Source of the DNA: Pratylenchus scribneri
Taxonomy: Eukaryota > Nematoda > Chromadorea > Rhabditida > Pratylenchidae
Reading direction: 5' to 3'
DNA: 64,000 bases
Assembly: GCA_030063045.1 (NCBI GenBank)
Contig: JAQSEB010000072.1
Span: 682,001-746,000, forward strand
Position numbers and translations under genes: made by a program. This document shows positions 12,336-25,900 of this stretch, piece by piece (within the stretch, counting starts at the first letter, position 1; every line of letters starts with the position of its first letter). Under the pieces are notes generated by a model. That model made no database searches. It worked only from the letters and a program-made list of their open reading frames with translations, and had not been told where the DNA came from.

Positions 12336-14298
12336 ATGAACTCAACGGGACCATCAAATGCCGATATTTCTGACAATATAATTTTGGCAGCTACAATTGG
12401 TTCAGCAATGGAATTGTTTTTAATGCATCCAATGGCATTTATTATATCCATTTTCAATTTTTCGCTGATTTTCAACACCAAATTGCTTCATCCCAATTTG
12501 AAAATTATTTTACTAACACAAAGTGCCACCATTGCTTCGGTTTTTATTTTTTAATTTTTTTAATTGTGCGGAAATTTCTGTACTATGGAATTAATATTGG
12601 TACTTACGCTTAAGTAGTATCTACCACCAGCTCGGATTTTTCACCCCCAAAATTACCTTAATTACTCCCAAAATTTGTTTCACTTTTTTATTGTTTTACA
12701 ATCAAATATGAATAATAAAATGAGAATCCCCAAAAAAATTTTCAAATCCTGGAGGTGTACCTTAATATTTAATATTGGATTTCATATTCCGAATTATTAT
12801 TTTAAAATTTAAAATATTCTATATTATTTGTTTTATAAATGTTAAGATGATATAAAGTTTATCGAAATTAATTATGAAAACAAAAATGGATTAAGAAAAA
12901 AATAAAAAGTAATCAAATTTAATATTTACTCTTATTAATTTCTTCTAAATAAATTACTTTATTTTTTATTAAAATAGAATTCATAGATTATTATTTATTA
13001 ATATAATTAAAAGCGGAACAAGCAAAAAATAATTAATTTTTTTAATAGTTCTCATTGAGTCGGATCGCATATGTGGCATACAAATTCATTTATGAGGATA
13101 TATTTTACTTTGGATTATTCCCAATTCAATCATGGGGAATATTCACAAATTTTTTACGCAATTACATCATTCATGCACTTTTATTGGAACGCATTGTGGC
13201 CACCATATTTTTCCGAACTTATGGCCAATTCGACAACAATTGTCCAATTTTGGCCATTTGCAGTATTGGCATTTCGGTGATTGCTTTAATTTCAATGCGG
13301 AATATAATTCTCCAAATTTACACAGATTGTTTTTTCTTTTTTACAATGTTTTTACCAGAATGGAACTCTACGCTTTACTGATTTTTTAAATATTCTTTTT
13401 CATTCCCTATTTACTCTACTGACATTGTCCGAATTTGTTGTGAGTTCGATTTATTTTTAAATTATTGTAAAATAATTATATTCACATTATTTAAAAAATA
13501 ATTATAATTTACAGAATAATATTTACCCATTTTGTCAGGTCATTTTAATGCTTTATACCTTCCATTGGAAATTTTATCGCTTCCAGCAGACATTGCCATT
13601 GAATCAACGGTATCAGGTAAATATAATTTTAAATATTCTTTAAAGAAAATTTCTATTAAATTTGAATCTTCTTGGAATTTTTCAACTCGCAAATTTTAGG
13701 ATTTATTTTATTTTAAAATTTTAAAGCCGTCAAAATTAAATTAATTCATTTTAGATTTAAAAAATGAAATATATTGAGTAAAAATTAAAAATTTTATTTT
13801 TTTCAAGCTCTCTGAAAATATTCGCACTGCCAAACAATTAATGCCAACATTTTTCTTTCATTTTGCCAATATTTGCCTGAATTCAAGCACTCAATATGTC
13901 CAATATTTTCATGTGATTGATTCCCCGCAAATGATCAGTTTTTATATCTTGTGGATGATTCTAATCAGTGGAATCCTTTCTTCACTCATTGAATTGACCG
14001 TTATCACGTAATTATTCAATTAATTAATTAATTAATTAATTGGTCCATTCATTACATATTATATACTATTTGGCCATTTCATTCCTTATCTGTCACTTTT
14101 TTCAGGCATCATCCATTATTGAGGAGAAAGGCAATGAATTGGTTGCGAATTATCATTAGATTGCGCAGTGCAAATGCAGTAGAGGATTCGGGCCATTCCC
14201 AAAAACACCAACAAATTGCCAATTTGAACGGACAAACATTGATTTCAATTTCCGAATTGGAAAGCCATTTCAAAATGCTTGAACAAATGTGGAAATAA
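12336..14298 (+). CDS. Chemoreceptor (Sra-superfamily, Sre-like) paralog B, 338 aa, intact
   Basis: Exons 12336-12539, 13049-13276, 13326-13439, 13539-13616, 13808-14007, 14106-14298. All junctions are GT..AG and phases match through to the TAA at 14296. Hydrophobic segments fit seven helices. Recognisable marks are HPNLKIILLTQSATIAS after TM2, IIHALLLERIVATIFFRTYG at the end of TM3, LPLNQRYQLSENIRT before TM6 and the basic tail HHPLLRRKAMNWLRI. The RYQ..EN and ER..AT marks place it in the nematode Sra/Srab/Srb/Sre superfamily; Sre is the best guess from memory of the family. It should be a G-protein-coupled chemosensory receptor. It is a tandem duplicate of paralog A with the same six-exon structure, and lacks A's transposon insertions, so it shows the ancestral coding sequence at A's insertion site. 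Confidence 0.82.
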
Positions 14299-14743
14299 GT
14301 GGCCATATAAATTGAGATAGTTTTTTTGAATAATTTTTAATTGATAAATTTATTTTTTTTTATTTCATTTTATGCACTAATTTCGTATCCCTAAATTTTA
14401 TTCCGGTAATAAAGAAATTATTTTCTGTTAATTTAATTTTGTGTTTGATGCTGATATGGACCAATCTTTGATAAAAATGTGTCACAATTATTTTAAATAA
14501 AGAGGCGAGAATATTAATATCAAAGTCAATCTACTCTTTTTTGATAAAAATACGACGCAATGGAAAGAAATGATTCATCCAAATATAAATAAATAAGTTG
14601 AAATTTGTGTTCCTTCAAAAACACTTCCAATTTTTTTCAACCCCTCCATTTTTTTAAAAAATAAATTTATAATATTTTTTATTATCAAACTTTATTAATC
14701 ATTGTTAATTTTTCGAATGGCGAGTGCTTGATTTCAAATAAGA

Positions 14744-14967
14744 TTATGGCCTGAAAGAGTATCTGAACAATTTATTTTGGCATTAGCCCTCAGCATTTTA
14801 TTATGTTTTACAAGGTAAAAAGTTTAAATTTTTAATTAAAATTTTCTTTTAGCATTTATTTAGCAGCCAAATGGATTGTTTTATTGCCATATAGAATTGT
14901 GAGGAAATGTTGGAATTGGATTTTTGGGAAAAATGACAAGAAAGAAGCAGCAGAAGAGGAAAAATGA
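14744..14967 (+). CDS. Possible 3' exons of a small membrane protein
   Basis: Two segments joined by a 38-nt GT..AG intron (14815-14852) read LWPERVSEQFILALALSILL, then IYLAAKWIVLLPYRIVRKC, ending KKEAAEEEK and a stop at 14965. One or two hydrophobic helices are followed by a charged tail. No in-frame ATG was found upstream, so a first exon is missing or the model is wrong. Not recognised. Confidence 0.35.
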
Positions 14968-15189
14968 TGGAAATAATAATAATCAATGAAGAAATTTATT
15001 AAAAGATAATTTTTATTTTTATCTTCATTTGGCACTGGAAATTTATAGTTTTATGAATATTTATTTAAATTTATTATACACTAATTTAATCAAGTAAAAT
15101 TTAATACAAAAATAGAAATAAACAATTTAAAATTAAATTACTAGAATTATGAATAAAAAAAATATTTACAAAAGTTTTTTTGCAAATCG

Positions 15190-17516
15190 CTAGATTCTTC
15201 TTTGTTCATTAATATTATTTTTGTTATTCTTCAATTGTTGAAGACTGCTACTATTATTCATCGATGAAATATGTTGGATTTGATTTTGGCTACTGGATTG
15301 AATGGAGGAAAGCCGCCGGGATTGATGATGTGGTTGGTGGAGAACATTCATCGAATAAATTTGATTGCTATTCGATAATGCCGTATAGAATTGCCTGAAT
15401 GCTTTCCGATATTCCGTGCTGAAATAATTAAAATTAGAACTTTAAATACTGGAGCGAAATTTGCGAAACCTAAATTCGTTCACTATTTAAAAATTTGGTA
15501 CAATGTTTTATCCCGTTATTGGAATGAAGTAGATTATGATTAGAGAAAAAATTGTTGATTTAAGAGGAAATTCAAAAATTTATGACTTACTGGTAAAAAT
15601 ATAAAAGTTTTGATTTCTTTGCCATATTTTCAAGCCAATATATATATTTGATTAATTTTGATATTAAAATGATGTACGAAAATAACTTAACTTTAGTATA
15701 AAAAAATTATCAATTGCCGTAAGATTGCAAAATATTTTATGATGTGCAAAATTCGAAAAACTTTTGAAATATTTAAATGAATTCGCACCTGTTCACATAG
15801 AGAATTGGAGCATTAGAAGCGGCACAAATATTCAAAAGGCCACCGGCAATGAAAGAAATGTGCCAAATGGTGACGAAGTCAAGACCGAAATTCACATTCA
15901 ATAAAATTTCATAAATTATGAAATTGATGGCATAACCACCAATACTGACACATAAAATGATGAACAGAGAACGCAAAAGACGCATATTCGTTTTGGCGCT
16001 CACTAAAAAAAATTAAAATATTAATTTTAAATGGAAAAAATTATTAATAACCAAAAAAATACCTATTTAGATATTTATTTTTTTAATGCCGAAATAATTT
16101 TTTTATTTTAATTATAATTTTTTTCTCTAGAAAAAAAATTAATAGCCGAAAAAAATTTCGCATTTTTATGTCCTTATAGGTAAAAAGTAGATTAAATAAT
16201 TATATCACCCTTAAAATTATCATTTTGGGCAGGGACATTATTTTATTACAATTTATTATATGTATGAATTTTCCAAATAAAATTACCGCTTTTATTGCAT
16301 CGAATAATGGCCCCAATAATCAAATAGCAAATTGCAGATAAAGTCAATGGCACAATAAGTAGAAGAAACCAAACTGCTTGAAAGTCACCGTTTACCGGAA
16401 AAACTTCGGCCAAACATACTGTTGTTGGACTTAAAATTAATTAAAAAATATATTATTTATGAATTTTAATGTTTACGTTCCAGCATATTTTTGACCATTC
16501 AAAATAACAATATGGCTGCAAATTGCACCATATATCAGCATTAATGCAGTCAAAATAGCCAAATAACCCTTTTTGTATTGTAGACATATATTGTTGTGGC
16601 TGTAAATTTGAATTAAGATATTAATAAAAAATGAATAATAATTTCATCAAATATAATTCGCTCATCAGTCAGTTCAATAATCAAATTCCATTACCTATAC
16701 CTAATAAGACATTATTTTGTTTATTTAACTTAAAGAGCCCAACTAATTTGGAAATAAAAAGCGAAATACTTATAGTAATAAGCCTAAAGTGACCGATATT
16801 GTGTAGTGCTTTTATAAAATTTAATATTAAAAAAGTTATTTTATGTTTTTGAATGTAATATAAACGATTATTTTTTGGGAAAAATACAACCCATAAGGAT
16901 ATTGAAATTGATCTATTCAAAAAATGTCCTATTTTATATTTTATTGGCTAATTTGTATTTTTCCATACAATGTATCAGATGAGATTGCCAACAAACGATC
17001 CAATGCAGCCAAAAGCATTCCCATTAATGATTGGCCCATGCAAAAATGTTGGGGCAATGTAATCCATGCGGCCAATTCCAAATCAATGAAATTGATGCCA
17101 CTGACCACAATGGCAAAGAATATGGAGTGCCCTATTTGGTGGATTGCCTCAGCCAAACAAATCAATGCCATCAAATAATTCGCAGTTCCGCGCAATGAAC
17201 TAAAAAAATTTATATAATATATTTAAATAATTATATTAATATTTTTGAATTTTACTTGGATAAATATGTTGTGAGAAGGACGAATGAATTTAAAAGAAAG
17301 CCGCAAACACCTATTGTCCAAATGAGGAATGCAGGCCCAATCAAAGCAAAAGTTGGGCCCGAATTGCGGTAGGCCAAATAAAGCTGTAAAAATATTTTCC
17401 ATCAATTCTTTAAACATTAAAATTTTTTATTTATTATTTATAAAAACTATTTTAATTATTTAAAATTATATAATTAATTAATTTACTGGATTTGTTGAAT
17501 TTGTGTTGATGGCCAT
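15190..17516 (-). CDS. Srsx-type chemoreceptor, 7 exons, 365 aa
   Basis: Exons 17487-17516, 17256-17383, 16969-17199, 16477-16599, 16287-16429, 15789-16002, 15190-15418; all phases join. Seven hydrophobic segments are visible: TM1 ends LLNSFVLLTTYLSK; TM2/TM3 contain GTANYLMALICLAEAIHQIG and MGQSLMGMLLAALDRLLAIS (the DRLLAI of Srsx in place of DRY); TM7 is followed by NAPILYVNRSTEYRKAFRQF, the Srsx-type NP.LY..S.EYR.AF pattern. The cytoplasmic tail is long and rich in Asn, Gln and Ser. A nematode GPCR, presumably sensory. No neighbour paralog is seen. Confidence 0.85.
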
Positions 17517-20500
17517 TTTTTATTTGATTGGATTAAATTTGTTTAAAATTATTCTAAAAATAAATAAAATAACAGCATGAAAAAAATTGTGACAAAATGA
17601 GTCAGAAAACACTTGAAAATTATTTCCAATAAATAAAAAAATTTGTAGAAAATAATGAGAAGCAGAAAATGGGCAAAAAAAATTTTCCAATGTTCGCATT
17701 GATGCTTTTGTTTAATACAAAAAAATACAATTTATTTGTTCAAATTTTTGGAATGAAAATAAAAGAGAGTCCAATGTCCAAGTCCATGTGACCAAGGGAC
17801 CAAAAAAATATTTTATAAGGAAGCTAAAAAAGTGGATTATCATTATTAATGTTAAATAATAAAAAAGTGTTTTTTAAATGATTTCTTTGGCTTTTTATAA
17901 ATACTTTTAAATTTGATTATTTTTGTCTGCATTTTTAGAAAAATTTTTGGAATAAAGATAATAGAAAGAGAAGAGTCCATGAAGTCTGACCAAGGTATAA
18001 TAAAAAATATTTGACGAGTTAATATTTAATATTTCAGGATTTCGATTGGCTTTTTATTCAAATTTAAAAATTTAATTATTTTTTTCTGACTTTTTAGAAA
18101 TTAAAGTCATTAAATTTAATTTTTAAAGATACACTAGTTTGATTTATGCTGCATTTTCTAATATTAGGACGAAATACTCAGCAGGTTGCCAAAATTTGGT
18201 CAAAAAAATTTACAAAAAGTTTCGAGAAAAATTAAATTTAATAATGCCAGTGCAATAATAAATAATCAATTTAAATTCAAGGAAAGTTGAAATTCTATTA
18301 AAAAATTGGTTGAATACGTGAAGAATTTTGTTATTGCAAAAAAAAAAAGAATTAAAACAATTTGGTTCCAAACTTCAAATGATGCTTAATTACATTTAAA
18401 AATGCCATTTTAATGTCAATTCGGGAGCAAAATGTATTATTCTTTAAAAAAATTTAAAAAAAAGTTTATTTTAATTTCCTAATTATTTACATAAATTCTT
18501 GATTTATGAACAATAAAATTCCCACGAAATAAAATGCAAATTCATAAAGTCACATTTTTGTGTTTTGCTTTTTATTTTTGACAAATAATTAAAAAAATAA
18601 TCCTATATAATTTTCTAATATCATTGCGTGTCTATTTTTTGGTTTTGATTTGAAATATAAAAAACAAAAGAAAAAACAATAAATCAAAAGGAAAATGACA
18701 ATGCTGCAACCAACAAAATTAAAATTGTACTACATTTTATATATTCATTGTAACATTTTTCATTTGATCATTTATTTGACATTTTTTGTTCTTTTTATAC
18801 TTTTGGAATATTTTATTTATTTAAAAAATTTTCCGAATGTAAAAAAAAATATTTCAAAAAATATTTTGGAAAATATTTTTTGATATTTAAAAAATTAAAA
18901 AATAATTCAATCTATGCCCTACTTTTTGATATTTTAATTTTTTTATCAATTTGTAATTTAAAAATTTTTGTCATTGAAAATAAAATTAGTTAATTAATTG
19001 AGTGTATTTTTTTAAATTAAGATGAAATGAATGTTAATATTTTAATTAATTTATTTATAAATAATTTTTCAATTTCTTGGGAAAATTTTGTTAATGGATG
19101 GCTATTTGAATAAAATAAAGAATTAAAAAATGAATAGATCCGCATGAAGAATGATCGCAAAAATGTGTTAAGCTCATCCAATGGGAAAAACGAACAAAAC
19201 AAAAATTATTTTTACAAAAATTGAGAAAATTTTCTCACAATGTAGAAAATGTAAATCTATCATTTTTCTTGGTATATTTTTAGATACCTAGAATGAACAG
19301 GAAATATTTTATAATTTACCTTAAAATTTAATTAAATATCCATTGGAAATGTGCAAGAAATTTGCATAATTTAATTTATGACCTTCTATTTTTAATCAAA
19401 TTTATCTAATTGCTAGAAAAAGTTTGTGGATCATAAAAGTTAGTAAAATTTTTAAATATTTATGTGAAAATATGAGAAATAAAATATTTTTAAATGGCTA
19501 AATAATTTGCAAAGAAGAGAGAAATAACGATAAAAATTTTAGCAAAAAAATATTATTGACCATAAATAACTAAAGGAGAAAAAATTTTCAATAATTCAAA
19601 TTTTTTAAAAATCTGAATAATTTTTAATAAATAAAAAAATATTAATTTGAATCAGTTAAATGAAATTTTCAAAAATGAATTAAAATTAATATAAAAAAAG
19701 TTGCAATTATTTTATAATTTGAAAATATTTTTAGATTTTTTAAGAAAAATTTAATATTCAATTATCTATAATAATTCATATAAACATGAATTACAAAAAA
19801 AATTTAAAAAAAATGAAATTAAATAATAAAGAAAATATTAATTTGACAAAATAATAAAAGAATTTTGAATAATTTATATAAAAATTTTATAAAAATCACG
19901 AATAAAAAAATTTGCCATTTTAAATACAGAAAAGAGACATTTATTCAAGTTAATGAAAATTTACTACAAAATTGGGCATCAAAATTCAAAAAGTACGAAA
20001 ATTTCAAAAGAAAAAACCAAAAATGAGACAAAAAGCAGACAAATTTCGCGGAAATATCAAAGAATTTCCAAAGATAGGAGATTGAACGAAAAATGAAACA
20101 TTCCCTTCGATGGAATAAAAAATGAACTAGGAATCCCAACTAAAATAAATAAATATTCCCATCAGTGAGAATAATTTTTTACTATACAAATTTATATTGA
20201 AAATGGGAGAATTCAAATCATTTGGAACATTTGCAATTTTTTGGTAGATGGCATTTTCGAATACTTTTCAATAATTTTTTAAAAATATTTGTATATATTG
20301 TCCGAATTTCTATGCAAAACGAAAATGTATGGAATTTGTCTACAATATAAATACTGTTTTATGAAGTATTTAACGAGTAATTTTATTTCGCATATTCTTT
20401 ATATATTTGCATATTTTTGGAAAAAAATGTTTTTCAAAAATAAATTAAAAATTGAACTTAAATCAAAAATTTGCACATTTTAAATTTTCGTATAATTGAT

Positions 20501-22931
20501 CTATTGATAATTTTGAAATATATTTTTTAAATATTCATTTTTTACTAATTCCACTTAAATCTAAAATCTGAATTTGAAATTTTTTTTACAAATAATCCAT
20601 TAAAAATCCTGAAGGATTTCAATTATTAAAAAAAAATTATTTCCAAAATATTTTTGATGAATATCAGGAAAAAATGAATTCGTAGTTTTATGATGGAAGA
20701 TTTTAGTTTCTGTAGCAATGAGTCTTGATTCATTTTTATTTTATATTATAAAATGCTTGACGCATGACACTATTGCTTAATATAAGGATTATTAATTTTT
20801 TCAATAAAGAGGGTCAATCACAAATTTGGCAGAAATCTCGAATTATTTCCAATAAAATTTTGAAATAAAATTAACAATAATTCATAATTGACTTTATTTG
20901 ATTAAATTTTATTATAAGAATTAAATTTTTAGATGTTATTTGAAAGGAAAGGACCCAAAAATTTTTATTGCAAATGTTTTGTGTTCAAAATAAAATTTAA
21001 TTTGTTATATTCAATTTCATAAAAATTTAAATATTTTATTTAGTTTTAATTATGAGCAGCAGAGAAATAATGGGAAAAGAAGTTTTGAAATTATAAATAG
21101 GTATACGAAAAATATTTTGTACAAAATAATTTGAGAATTTTGAATAATTTAATTGGCCCTTCAACAAAATAAAATTCATTAAAAATCATGAATGAAAATT
21201 TGCTTTTTAAAATGCTAAAAAGAGACATTTAATTGGCTTTAATGAACATTTTAATCTGAAATACAAAATTGTATCTTAAAAATGGAAGAACATTTTAAAG
21301 AGAAAGACCCAAAAATGAGAACAAAAAGAAATCAAACAACATGCGTGAAAATATCAAAGTTTTGTTCAAACTTCAAACCATTTTTGCCGAAAAAAGATGT
21401 ACAAAATGAACTGCCATCGCAACAAAAATAAATATTCCCTTCAATGGAAACAATTTTGTGGTGCACAAATTTTATATTTAAAATGGGAAAATTCAGCGTT
21501 CAAAATTACCCTAGAAAATGTCATTTAATAAAAATTAGGTGGTATAAAGGGTAATAACCGAATTCGTTTGTGTCAAAAATTTTTTAAAATAAATGATGGA
21601 TTTTAATTTATTGCTTATTAGTGTCAATTTGCTGTAGCTCCACTCCAAAAAAGGTTAAAGTGGTCATTACTCATTACTTTGCCTTCATGGCTTCACGGGA
21701 AAAAGAACAAAAATTTTCCATCCAAGGACAATGCCTGCCTTTTCGAGATGAAGCGGCCCTAGAGAGAGATAGGGAAAGGAGAATCAGTCTATAACAACTA
21801 GAACAATGCCGAAATCATCCAAATCCAAATAATGGAAATCTATGATAAAATTAGAAAATATTATTTTTGTTTATAAACTGTCACAATCAAGTATGCCATC
21901 AAATTACATTTATTTAAAAAATAATATTAAATTGTATTGAATCCGCCGAAAAAATTCCTATTGGAAATAACCCTCTTTGAGGTCATTTAATTTGGCCATA
22001 ACAAAGTGTTGGTGCTTAATTAGATTTACTAATATCAATTTTAAATTAGGTCTAGACTTTTTGATAATGGAAATCTTTATGTAACCTAATAAGATATGCA
22101 TAAATTTTATTGCTTCAAAAAATAAATTTTTCTACATAAAAAGCTCCAACAAATTCATTCATATTTTGATTAATATTTCCATTAAAACTTTATTTCTAAA
22201 GCTTTAAAAACCAATTCAATTTTTTGTCAAGCATTTTTTTGAAATAATAATCGATTTAAATTTATGGCCACAGGCCAATTTGATGTGGCAAATTCTCTGG
22301 AATTTTCAATGCCATCACCCATCATGGCTCCTGGAGAGAGAGCCAAAATTTGCCGGCTTCAAAGACAATGCCTTCTTGCCTTCTCACAGTAAAAAGAGAG
22401 AGAGTGAAAGAAATGGAAACAATCTTCTCCCCTCCCAGAATACTGCCCATATGGAGTCCTCCCAAGTTTTCCCTACAGCGTTGTCCCATCGACTGCTTTC
22501 AAATTCAAAGCAAATCGACAATAAATCATTTAAATTAGAATGCGGACGGCGTTCTGGCTGCTCGCGCGCCGTCCATTTCTTTCACCATGGCCAAATTCTG
22601 TAGCCCATTTTTTCGGATTTTGGGCCTATACCTATTCTATTCAATGGGTCCAATCTCTCCCATCTCCAATGGCTGGCTCTCCACTCCAAAGACAATGACA
22701 CTGCCTTTCGCCTGGAGATGGAGCTCCCAATTCTCTCATTTTGGCCAATCCTAATTTTGTGGCTACATTCAATAAATGACGACAATATTGTCAATTTATT
22801 GCCGACTTCAAATTCTCTCCTTCATTCAATCAATTCCAAAATTCCAAAATCCACCATTAAAAAGTGAATTCAGTAATATAATAAAATTATTATTTCATAA
22901 ATTCGGGCAAATTCAGTAAAAATTCAAATTA
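17517..22931. other. Gene-poor AT-rich intergenic region
   Basis: No supported exon in 5.4 kb. Two segments, about 19870-20240 and 21180-21500, are degenerate copies of each other in the same order (AAAGAGACATTTA, ACAAAATTG, CCAAAAATGAGA, AATATTCCC, AAAATGGGA). From 21700 to 22800 GC rises, and the word CAAAGACAATGCC with GAGAGAGA tracts recurs three times (about 21725, 22360, 22685). Given the annexin-like gene start at 22932, this part may be its promoter or a decayed element. Confidence 0.5.
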
Positions 22932-25900
22932 ATGAAAATGGGCTCAAAATTAATCAAATTTATTTGTCCTCTACTAATTTTTTACATATTTTCACTGATT
23001 CATTTCATCCATTCTGCTGAAGGTGGTAAAGGTAAATATAATTTATATTTTTAAATTTATAAATATTTTTAAGGTCCGAAACGTCATGACTCTGATGGCT
23101 CCTCTTCCGAGAATTCGTCTCATTCCGATGAGTTTAATCCATATTCGGTCAATCCACCAAAAAAATCCGTCAATCATCCACCGGCCCATAAAAAGATGGA
23201 TGTGGACCATTTGCTGGCTATTTTAAACAAGCACAAAATTTTGCTCAATTTTCCGGCTATTTGCCCAGCCAACTTGAGAACCGAAAGAGTGGAGCTATTG
23301 TTGGCATATTTGTCCAATTTGGGATTGAAATGTAAGAGCAAACCGGCTCGAGGAGGAAAGAAAATTGATCAAATTAAGCAGGAACAGAAGGCGAAATTAT
23401 TCAAGTGAGTTTGAGATTTGTAATTTTAGGACAGACGACAGAACTGTTAATAAAAAAATAAATTCATGCATATTTAAGTGAGCATATTTAAATATAATAT
23501 ATAATTAAAGCAAAATATGTTAAAAAAATTAAATTTTATTTTTTTTTATCTTCTTTTTAAGATTTTAAAATTTGTCAAAATCTACAACAAAAAATTAATG
23601 CGGAAGGCATCCAAATATTCTTATTAAACCAATTCTAATAAATAAAATGAAATCAGCAATTCCAAAAAGTTATAAATTGAACGGGAGTGCTGTTGTTAAA
23701 AATTAAAAAATATTATTTTTCTTAATAATTTTAAAAATCAAATTGGCCCATTTTCTTATTGATGATTTGTTAGAAAATTTAGAGTCACTGATTTTGAATG
23801 TTTTTTTTTTGAATTAGGAATAAATTTAATTTATAAAAAATAACTGAATTTAAATAATTCTTTCATCTCAAAAAATAATATATTTTTGAGGCCATATAAC
23901 TTGGCCATAAGTAGGTATTAGGGCCTAGAGTTAGTTTCAAGGCAGGATGGGATTAGGGATTAGGCGTCAGGAATCTCAAAGAAGTCTGATTTGGTCAAAT
24001 TATTTGGTCTCAAGAAAATGGATTATTTTTCAACAGAAATGAATTTGGGTAAATTTAATTTATTAAATTTAATAGTCTGCTAATTTCAATGCAAAATGAT
24101 GATCGGCAAATGTTAGTCAAAAAACATTGCAAAGATCCGGATCTGTGGACCAGCCAACAACAAATTGCCGGTTCTGCATTTGACAAAGATGCAATGGATA
24201 AATCTGAATTGGTTGACGGATTGGTGAAATATTCACAAGAATATTTGCCCAAATTTGTGTCCCACTATTTCACCCCATTTGGAATGTCCCCTCAATTTCA
24301 TGATTTGGCTTTGGCATTGTTGGAGGACCCAATTGTTTATGATGCCAAAAATTTACATATGTTTGTTTTTTTTTTTAATTATTTTTGAATAAATTAAAGG
24401 AAAATTAAAATCTATCATTAATTTTCAGTGCATTGACTGGAAAATTCGTGAATGCGGAAATAATTTTCGACATTTTGCTGTCCCGTTCCAAATATGAACT
24501 CCAATTAATTGAAAAAATGTTCTCCAAAAATAGTACACAAATCAAAGCGGAATACGGCTATTTTAAACGGGGAAAAGCTGAACGAAATGCCCGGGCATTG
24601 TCATTGATGTTGACCAAAAAGAACATTCAAGGCCGTATGGTGATCTATTTGGACGAAAGTACTGGACAATATGCTCAACAAAAATGTGGCCAAATGTGCG
24701 CGGAATTGTTCCATTGGATGGCCCAAAGGTTGACAAATGTTGGCAATGGCCAATGGAAATCGATTGACAATGACGCAATTGTAAGTTTTTGTATTTGTTA
24801 ATGTTACTGAGATATAGATTTAAAATTGTTAATAAAAAGATATTTAGATTAGATAATAAAAAAAATAAAAGTAATGTTTGGGGGTAGGCCATTTAGATGC
24901 AAAGTATTATAACATTAATACTGCATATTTTTCATGAAATTTGATATTTAGAGCTTTCTTAAATCTATCGAATGGCATAGAAAGCAAATTAATGTATTAA
25001 AATTTATTAAATATAAATATAATGACCAAAATTATAAAAATGACTTCAATTTCAATTTCAATCCCATCTGCGAATTAATATTTTCCACAAAGTATAAACA
25101 ATCCCATTAATGAAATTCCTATACCAGATTCATAAGCCACATTTATTTATTTAAAATGACTCAAAATAAATTGAAAGCAATAAAAAGGAATTATAATACA
25201 AAAATTTTGCCATGCAAATATGGCCAACGCACAGACTTATTGGGATAAATCCATAAAAACTTTCTCAATGAGGAGTTAAAATTTGCATATTTTTAATCCA
25301 AATTTACATACAATAATCAATTAACACATAAATTCACAACATATTTGTATATTTATCATATTCGTCAAAATTCTCATTCATTTTCATTCATTCATTTGTT
25401 GACCTCTCGCATAATTCATATTTCTTTAATTATCTGAAAATAATTTATTTTAAATTCATCCAAATCCCCTCTGCTGGTTCACTTACATGCGATGTACCAA
25501 ACACTGAATGCCTTTTTATAATATCGAGTGTTTGCATTGATGATTGCAAATCCACTTGGTGAAGTCAATTGGACATATCCATTTGGGGCCAAATCCGATT
25601 GGCAACACATTCGGTAGCCAGTCCGCGTGAAATTGTCCACTTTGAATTCCACATCCCCATTTGTGCATCCATAATTACAACTAACTTCCCCTGTGGGGGC
25701 AACTTCATCAATCCAGAGGGAAAGTTTTTGGCCGGCAGTTGGCACTTTGATGTGCCAATGACAATGCTCCACCACACCGTCGCGTCCATCCAAATTTGTC
25801 ACTGAACCTTTGAGCAATTGCCATGAGGTTGTTGCCTTCAATAAAAATTCCATTTTTTATATGACAAATTGTGAATTTATTGAAAAATTAGCGAAAATAC

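Noticed and set aside
18695..18883. Short hydrophobic open frame
   Set aside because: Phe/Ile/Leu/Lys-only composition expected from AT-rich DNA; no splice or neighbour support.
22280..22603. 107-codon plus-strand frame
   Set aside because: Composition and repeated GAGAGA/CAAAGACAATGCC words suggest upstream non-coding repeats; no protein-like pattern.
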